A DNA stretch of 62,751 bases from Deltaproteobacteria bacterium UBA5756 (GTDB taxonomy: Bacteria > Desulfobacterota > Syntrophorhabdia > Syntrophorhabdales > Syntrophorhabdaceae), in NCBI GenBank assembly GCA_002418985.1, contig DIFE01000166.1:1-62751 (forward strand), given 5' to 3'. Positions 58,956 to 62,751 of this stretch are shown here, piece by piece (position 1 is the first letter of the stretch; every line of letters begins with the position of its first letter). The notes below the pieces were generated by a model. The model ran no database searches and was not told the origin of the DNA. It saw only the letters and a list, made by a program, of their open reading frames with translations. Both the position numbers and the translations under genes were made by a program.

Positions 58956-59540
58956 CTAAACCTTGTCGGTAAAATCGACGAGCCCCCTGGAGATCCTCTT
59001 TAATGAATCGGTGATATCAAGATAGAGATATGACGCCTGAGGCATACATATTCCGGTAATGAGTCGGTTCTGGTGAACGATGGCCAGCTCTTCGATGGCC
59101 TTGAACATCCTTTCCATATGCTGCCTTATGGAATCTCTGAGGCCGGGGTTTTTCGTGATGACATAATCCTTCGTGTCGCGAAACTGTTCCTGCATGATGG
59201 TGTACAGGTCACGTATCTCTGAAAGCGCCTTTTCGCTGAAAAGGATATTGGACGCAACCTTCGCTTCCATCTTGTACATGAGGTTTTCGATGGCGAGAGC
59301 AATCGTTTGCAGCGCGGGGAGAAGCCTTACGTATTTCTTGTCAGCCTCGCTCTTCTCCTTTTCCCCGATGATCTTCTCGACGTAGGGAACGCGCGAAATG
59401 AGGAGGTCTCCGAATTTCTTCTCGCACTCCTGTATAAGACCCGCCTGCTGGGCGAAAAATCCTTTTTTAAGGTCATCAAGAATGGGGGTTGCCGTTTCGA
59501 ACACATCCAGGAAACGCTGCATCAATTCTTTATCTTCCAT
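58956..59540 (-). CDS. helical protein of unknown function
   Basis: 194-aa all-helical protein rich in Glu, Lys and Leu (for example IIGEKEKSEADKKYVRLL, IENLMYKMEAKV, EQFRDTKDYVITKNPG). The three- or four-helix layout with a conserved ENLxYKxE and Lys/Met pattern resembles PhoU-type bundles, but I do not claim PhoU. The last part has YLYLDITDSLKRISRGL, which is common in helical bundle ends of that type. Start: of two adjacent ATGs (59543 and 59540) the second has better spacing from GGAGG. It is directly before the polymerase gene (3-base gap). Function unknown. Confidence 0.65.
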   Translation of the reverse strand: MEDKELMQRFLDVFETATPILDDLKKGFFAQQAGLIQECEKKFGDLLISRVPYVEKIIGEKEKSEADKKYVRLLPALQTIALAIENLMYKMEAKVASNILFSEKALSEIRDLYTIMQEQFRDTKDYVITKNPGLRDSIRQHMERMFKAIEELAIVHQNRLITGICMPQASYLYLDITDSLKRISRGLVDFTDKV

Positions 59541-59684
59541 CATTCCTCCATTTTCCGTAGAATCTTTACCGTATTTTATAGCATAGAAGGGCCTGCCTGT
59601 CAGCTCTGAACGACAAAAAGATACATGCGTGCCGGTGAAACGGTCGAGCGGCAGGCCTCGTTCTTATATTGGAAGCAGCGTCCG

Positions 59685-59939
59685 TTATGTCAGGAGATAT
59701 ATGACGTCGTTTTCCCGGACCCTTTCTTTTACTTTGATGCCCACGTCCGTTCCCGCGCCGGCCTTCGGGACATTCTCGTGCTCGACCTGCATCGATTCGA
59801 TGTCTTCCTCAAGGTCGGTCGAGTGCCCCTTTATTCTAATGCGGTCACCCACCTTGAGCTCTCCCTCGGTGATCCTGATGGCTGCCACCCCGATCTTGGC
59901 AAAATACCGGACAACAACACCAATGGCCTTCTCTTCCAT
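59685..59939 (-). CDS. translation elongation factor-like protein (EF-Tu domain 2-like)
   Basis: 84-aa small protein with the fold of domain 2 of EF-Tu/IF-2 family GTPases: IGVVVRYFAKIGVAAIRI, ITEGELKVGDRIRIKGHSTD, QVEHENVPKAGAGTDVGIKV (the pattern of the beta-barrel strand SIQMxxxxVxxAxaGdxvgi). No GTPase domain is present. Such one-domain proteins are found in archaea and some delta-proteobacteria; function unknown. RBS AAGGAGGTATATCC fits. No neighbour is co-oriented except the helical protein 145 bases downstream, and a mnmG gene is divergent. Confidence 0.8.
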   Translation of the reverse strand: MEEKAIGVVVRYFAKIGVAAIRITEGELKVGDRIRIKGHSTDLEEDIESMQVEHENVPKAGAGTDVGIKVKERVRENDVIYLLT

Positions 59940-60072
59940 GGATATACCTCCTTATTTCCATCCTATCATGAAGATCGAAACAATTGAACAATAATAATAA
60001 AAGGATATGGATGAAGCGGCTGGAAAAGATGCTCGATTCCTGCTACAATATACGGCTTTCGGACGAGCACGA

Positions 60073-61935
60073 ATGGACACTTTCGACATCATAATCATAG
60101 GGGCGGGTCATGCTGGTTGCGAGGCGGCGCTTGCAGCGACCCGCATGGGTGCCAGCACGCTTCTTCTGACCATTAACCTCGATCACATCGCCTTCATGTC
60201 CTGCAACCCGGCTGTCGGTGGTCTCGGCAAGGGCCACCTTGTCAGGGAGATCGATGCACTCGACGGTGAAATGGGTCTCAACGCGGATGCCGCGGGCATC
60301 CAGTTTAAGGTCCTGAACATGAAAAAGGGCCCCGCCGTTCGCGCCACGAGGATACAGACAGACATGGCCCGGTATGCGCGGCGGATGAAAAGACGGCTGG
60401 AAGAGACCGGGAACCTCTCGATACGCCAGGGTGTCGTACAGAGGCTGATGACTCAGAAAGGGGCCGTGGCGGGGGTGGAGACGCTCTTCGGCGAGCGGTT
60501 TTGGGCCCCGGCGGTCATCGTCACCACGGGCACCTTTCTTAAAGGGCTCGTGCATGTCGGTCTTGAACACTTCGAAGCGGGAAGACTGGGCGATATTCCC
60601 TCCGTGGGCCTGTCGGATAATCTTCGCGAGCTTGGTTTCCAACTGGGCAGATTGAAGACGGGAACCTGTCCCAGGCTGGACGGCAGGACCATCGACTTTT
60701 CGAAAATGACTCCTCAGCCGAGCGACGATCGGCCGGTTCCGTTCTCCTTCATGACGAAGAAGGTAGAGAACCGATTGATACCCTGCTATCTCGCCTATAC
60801 GAATGAAAGGACGCACGATGTGATCCGCACGGGTTTTGACCGTTCCCCCCTGTTCACGGGGGTCATCAAGGGCACGGGTGTCCGGTATTGCCCGTCGATC
60901 GAAGACAAGATCGTGCGGTTTGACGAGAGGCCGAGGCACCGGATATTCATCGAGCCCGAGGGGCTCGATACCGTGGAGTATTATCCCAACGGTCTTTCGA
61001 CAAGCCTGCCGCTCGATATCCAGGTGGCCATGGTAAGGACCGTCGAGGGCCTTGAAAAGGCGCGGATAACCCGGCCGGGTTACGGGATAGAATACGATTT
61101 TGTCTATCCCACGCAGCTCTATCCGACCCTTGAGACGAAACTCGTGAAAAACCTCTACTTCGCGGGACAGATAAACGGGACCACGGGATACGAAGAGGCC
61201 GCCGCGCAGGGGCTCATGGCAGGGATCAACGCCGCGCTCAGAATAGGGGATGCCGGCGATTTTATCCTCGGGCGTCATGAGGCATATATTGGCGTCCTCA
61301 TCGATGATCTGGTGACAAAAGGTGTTGACGAACCATACCGGATGTTTACTTCACGGGCCGAACACAGACTTCTCCTGCGGGAAGACAACGCGGATCTGAG
61401 ACTGACCGAAAAAGGCCGTGAGATAGGGGTTGTCGGCGAGGCGCGATACACAATGGTCGTTGAAAAGCGAAGAAGAATCGATGAGGTTTTTGCGCTCCTT
61501 CGAACCGTGCGCTTGCGGCCCACAAAGGAGACCTTGAAGATGCTTCGGAAGAATGGCATCGAGGGCATAATTAACCCTGTGACTCTCGAGGACCTCCTCA
61601 GGAAGTCCGGTGTCACCTTCGAAGATCTCAGGCACATACATGACGGTTTGCAGGATGTTGACGCCGACGTTGCATATCAGATTGAGGTCGATGTAAAATA
61701 TCGCGGCTACACCGACCGTCAGCTTGAAATGGTTGCCAGGACTAAAAAGCTGGATGAGCGCGCGATACCGCGGAATATCAATTACACGGAAGTGTCCGGA
61801 CTTTCCCGGGAAGTCGTCGAGCGGTTCTCCAGGATACAGCCGTCCACCCTCGGCCAGGCTTCGCGCATCCCCGGTGTGACCCCTGCGTCGATTACCGCAT
61901 TACTGGTCCATTTCAAGAAAACGGGAACGTCTTGA
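60073..61935 (+). CDS. mnmG: tRNA uridine 5-carboxymethylaminomethyl modification enzyme MnmG
   Basis: 620-aa MnmG (GidA), usual length. FAD-binding IIIIGAGHAGCEAALA at the start, SCNPAVGGLGKGHLVREIDAL, VRATRIQTDMARYARRMK, a Cys in GTCPRLDGRTIDF, YFAGQINGTTGYEEAAAQGL, GVDEPYRMFTSRAEHRLLLR, and C-terminal SGLSREVVERFSRIQPSTLGQASRIPGVTP, cited as ends only. With MnmE it builds the wobble-U34 modification. The start at MDTFDI lacks a strong ribosome site (GGACGAGCACGA), and the longer ORF start at 60007 has none. It overlaps no neighbour; the Fe-S protein gene follows 20 bases later. Confidence 0.95.
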   Translation: MDTFDIIIIGAGHAGCEAALAATRMGASTLLLTINLDHIAFMSCNPAVGGLGKGHLVREIDALDGEMGLNADAAGIQFKVLNMKKGPAVRATRIQTDMARYARRMKRRLEETGNLSIRQGVVQRLMTQKGAVAGVETLFGERFWAPAVIVTTGTFLKGLVHVGLEHFEAGRLGDIPSVGLSDNLRELGFQLGRLKTGTCPRLDGRTIDFSKMTPQPSDDRPVPFSFMTKKVENRLIPCYLAYTNERTHDVIRTGFDRSPLFTGVIKGTGVRYCPSIEDKIVRFDERPRHRIFIEPEGLDTVEYYPNGLSTSLPLDIQVAMVRTVEGLEKARITRPGYGIEYDFVYPTQLYPTLETKLVKNLYFAGQINGTTGYEEAAAQGLMAGINAALRIGDAGDFILGRHEAYIGVLIDDLVTKGVDEPYRMFTSRAEHRLLLREDNADLRLTEKGREIGVVGEARYTMVVEKRRRIDEVFALLRTVRLRPTKETLKMLRKNGIEGIINPVTLEDLLRKSGVTFEDLRHIHDGLQDVDADVAYQIEVDVKYRGYTDRQLEMVARTKKLDERAIPRNINYTEVSGLSREVVERFSRIQPSTLGQASRIPGVTPASITALLVHFKKTGTS

Positions 61936-61955
61936 ACGCGTCTGAAGAGGAAATA

Positions 61956-62621
61956 ATGCAGCACAATGAGAAGATTGAAAAATGGCTTCACGATCTTGAG
62001 GTTGACACCTCGGGCGTTGCCGATATGTCGGTCTATGGTGAGGAGACCACCGGTATTGGCGACCTTACGGCCAGGGAGTTACCATTTGCCGTGTCTTTCG
62101 GTATTGTACTATCCGGAGGAGTCCTGGAAACCTTGAGGGACGGTCCGACCCAGTTGTACCTCCATCATTACCGCCAGCTGAACTACAGGCTTGACATGAT
62201 CGGATATTTTCTCGGCAGATCTATAGAAAGGGAAGGCTTCAGGGCAATTCCTTTCGCGGCGTCTCAGGTGGTGGACTGGCAGCGCCAAAGAGGCCATATC
62301 AACCACAAGAAGATAGGGGTCATGGCGGGTCAGGGCTGGATAGGGCGGAACAACCTTCTCGTCCACCCCGTTTTCGGGGCCCGGGTCAGATACAATACGG
62401 TTCTTACGGACATGCCTCTTCACGCCAGCCCGGTGCTTGATCAGGACTGCGGCGGGTGCGAAGCCTGCATAAGCGCCTGCCCCGCAGGCGCCATAAAGAC
62501 GGAGCCATCCGGCTTCGACCACCTTGGATGTTATGACATGTTGAACAAATTCAGAAAAGAACGCAACATCGGCCATCACATATGCGGTGTCTGCGTGAAG
62601 GTCTGCAGAGGGAAACGATGA
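61956..62621 (+). CDS. 4Fe-4S protein resembling the QueG/epoxyqueuosine reductase core
   Basis: 221-aa protein. LPFAVSFGIVLSGGVLETL, GFRAIPFAASQVVDWQRQRG, and GQGWIGRNNLLVHPVFGARVRYNTVLTD (cited by ends GQGWIGRNNLLV and RVRYNTVLTD) match the QueG-type cobalamin-binding region. CGGCEACISACPAGAI plus CGVCVKVCRG give two 4Fe-4S-type clusters (or one plus part). Full QueG is about 370 aa with C-terminal HEAT repeats, which are missing, so it may be a shorter epoxyqueuosine reductase-like or related reductase. Preferred start: ATG 61956 behind AGAGG; TTG at 61932 is an alternative. Next to mnmG and overlapping carA by four bases (ATGA). Confidence 0.7.
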   Translation: MQHNEKIEKWLHDLEVDTSGVADMSVYGEETTGIGDLTARELPFAVSFGIVLSGGVLETLRDGPTQLYLHHYRQLNYRLDMIGYFLGRSIEREGFRAIPFAASQVVDWQRQRGHINHKKIGVMAGQGWIGRNNLLVHPVFGARVRYNTVLTDMPLHASPVLDQDCGGCEACISACPAGAIKTEPSGFDHLGCYDMLNKFRKERNIGHHICGVCVKVCRGKR

Positions 62622-62751
62622 AGGCTTTCGTGGCATTGGAGGACGGAACGGTCTTCGAAGGAAAGGGTTTTGGCCTCGAAGGAGAGAAAGAGGGCGAGAT
62701 TGTCTTCAATACCAGCATGACCGGCTATCAGGAGATCATGACCGACCCCTC
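62618..62751 (+). CDS. carA: carbamoyl-phosphate synthase small subunit, 5' part
   Basis: 44 codons, cut by the window end. MKAFVALEDGTVFEGKGFG, then GEIVFNTSMTGYQEIMTDPS, is the unmistakable start of CarA, the glutaminase subunit of carbamoyl-phosphate synthetase for pyrimidine and arginine synthesis. ATG at 62618 overlaps the preceding stop (ATGA), suggesting translational coupling with the Fe-S protein gene. Confidence 0.95.
   Translation, partial: MKAFVALEDGTVFEGKGFGLEGEKEGEIVFNTSMTGYQEIMTDP

Noticed and set aside
60043..61278. 411-codon minus-strand open frame inside mnmG
   Set aside because: Mirrors an intact MnmG, no ribosome site, composition is that of a shadow frame.

Overview
The window reads as a contiguous piece of a bacterial chromosome, moderately GC-rich and densely coded, from an anaerobic delta-type proteobacterium (Desulfobacterota; a Syntrophorhabdus-like organism is my best guess, from memory of family styles and not from a search). 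Pointers are the classic thrS-infC-rpmI-rplT-pheS-pheT-ihfA operon, a minimal SufC-SufB pair, a selenocysteine-containing SelD, a PycB/OadA-type carboxyltransferase without a biotin domain, a GlcD/GlcF-like FAD and Fe-S oxidoreductase beside two near-duplicate acyl-CoA synthetases, membrane polyferredoxin, and many PAS sensor kinases. I see no phage, insertion sequence, CRISPR array or rRNA. The two tRNA genes (Pro-CGG, Val-GAC) both encode CCA.

Layout. 0-2 kb: YjbQ-like protein, nitroreductase and a Cys-rich secreted protein. 2.1-3.9 kb: rpoD with its own strong promoter and a leader hairpin, then tRNA-Pro. 4.0-7.2 kb (+): pycB, holA, M50 protease, closed by a two-way terminator. 7.2-14.8 kb (-): the translation operon, from a promoter upstream of thrS to a lipoprotein gene. 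14.9-18.4 kb: a large exported WD40-like protein with a C-terminal caspase-type protease. 18.5-24.4 kb: orphan sensor kinase, a secretin gene broken by one amber codon, tRNA-Val, clpB. 24.7-28.3 kb (+): a TtuB-TtuA-like tRNA thiolation pair, a GAF/degenerate-GGDEF protein and mreB. 28.3-33 kb: UvrD-like helicase, adk, TIM-barrel protein, AEC transporter. 33.2-39.6 kb (+): oxidoreductase and acyl-CoA synthetase block. 39.7-41.1 kb: DUF3553 protein and selD. 41.3-46.6 kb (-): overlapping htpX-rsmB-PASTA-rpe-DUF3786-persulfide dioxygenase/rhodanese operon. 47-50 kb: hybrid kinase with five PAS domains. 50-54.7 kb (-): polyferredoxin, and a sufC-sufB-DUF362 operon. 54.8-56.4 kb (+): sulfite-oxidase-like protein and methyltransferase. 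56.4-59.9 kb (-): DUF763, CCA/poly(A) polymerase, helical protein, EF-Tu-domain-2-like protein. 60-62.75 kb (+): mnmG, an Fe-S protein and the start of carA.

Most of the window is housekeeping. The strongest observations are: selD is a selenoprotein gene whose first 37 codons are missed by any ORF call that treats UGA as stop; a caspase-type protease is coupled to an exported propeller protein; a secretin gene has a single in-frame TAG; a sulfur-carrier protein and a TtuA-like thiolase overlap by four bases; rpoD carries a terminator-like hairpin in its leader; infC appears to start at ATA; and a heptanucleotide family (consensus CCYATHA) recurs at three intergenic sites. I do not see a clear new multi-gene defence or mobile system.

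All functions are assigned by reading motifs and overall sequence style. No database search, alignment or folding program was run.
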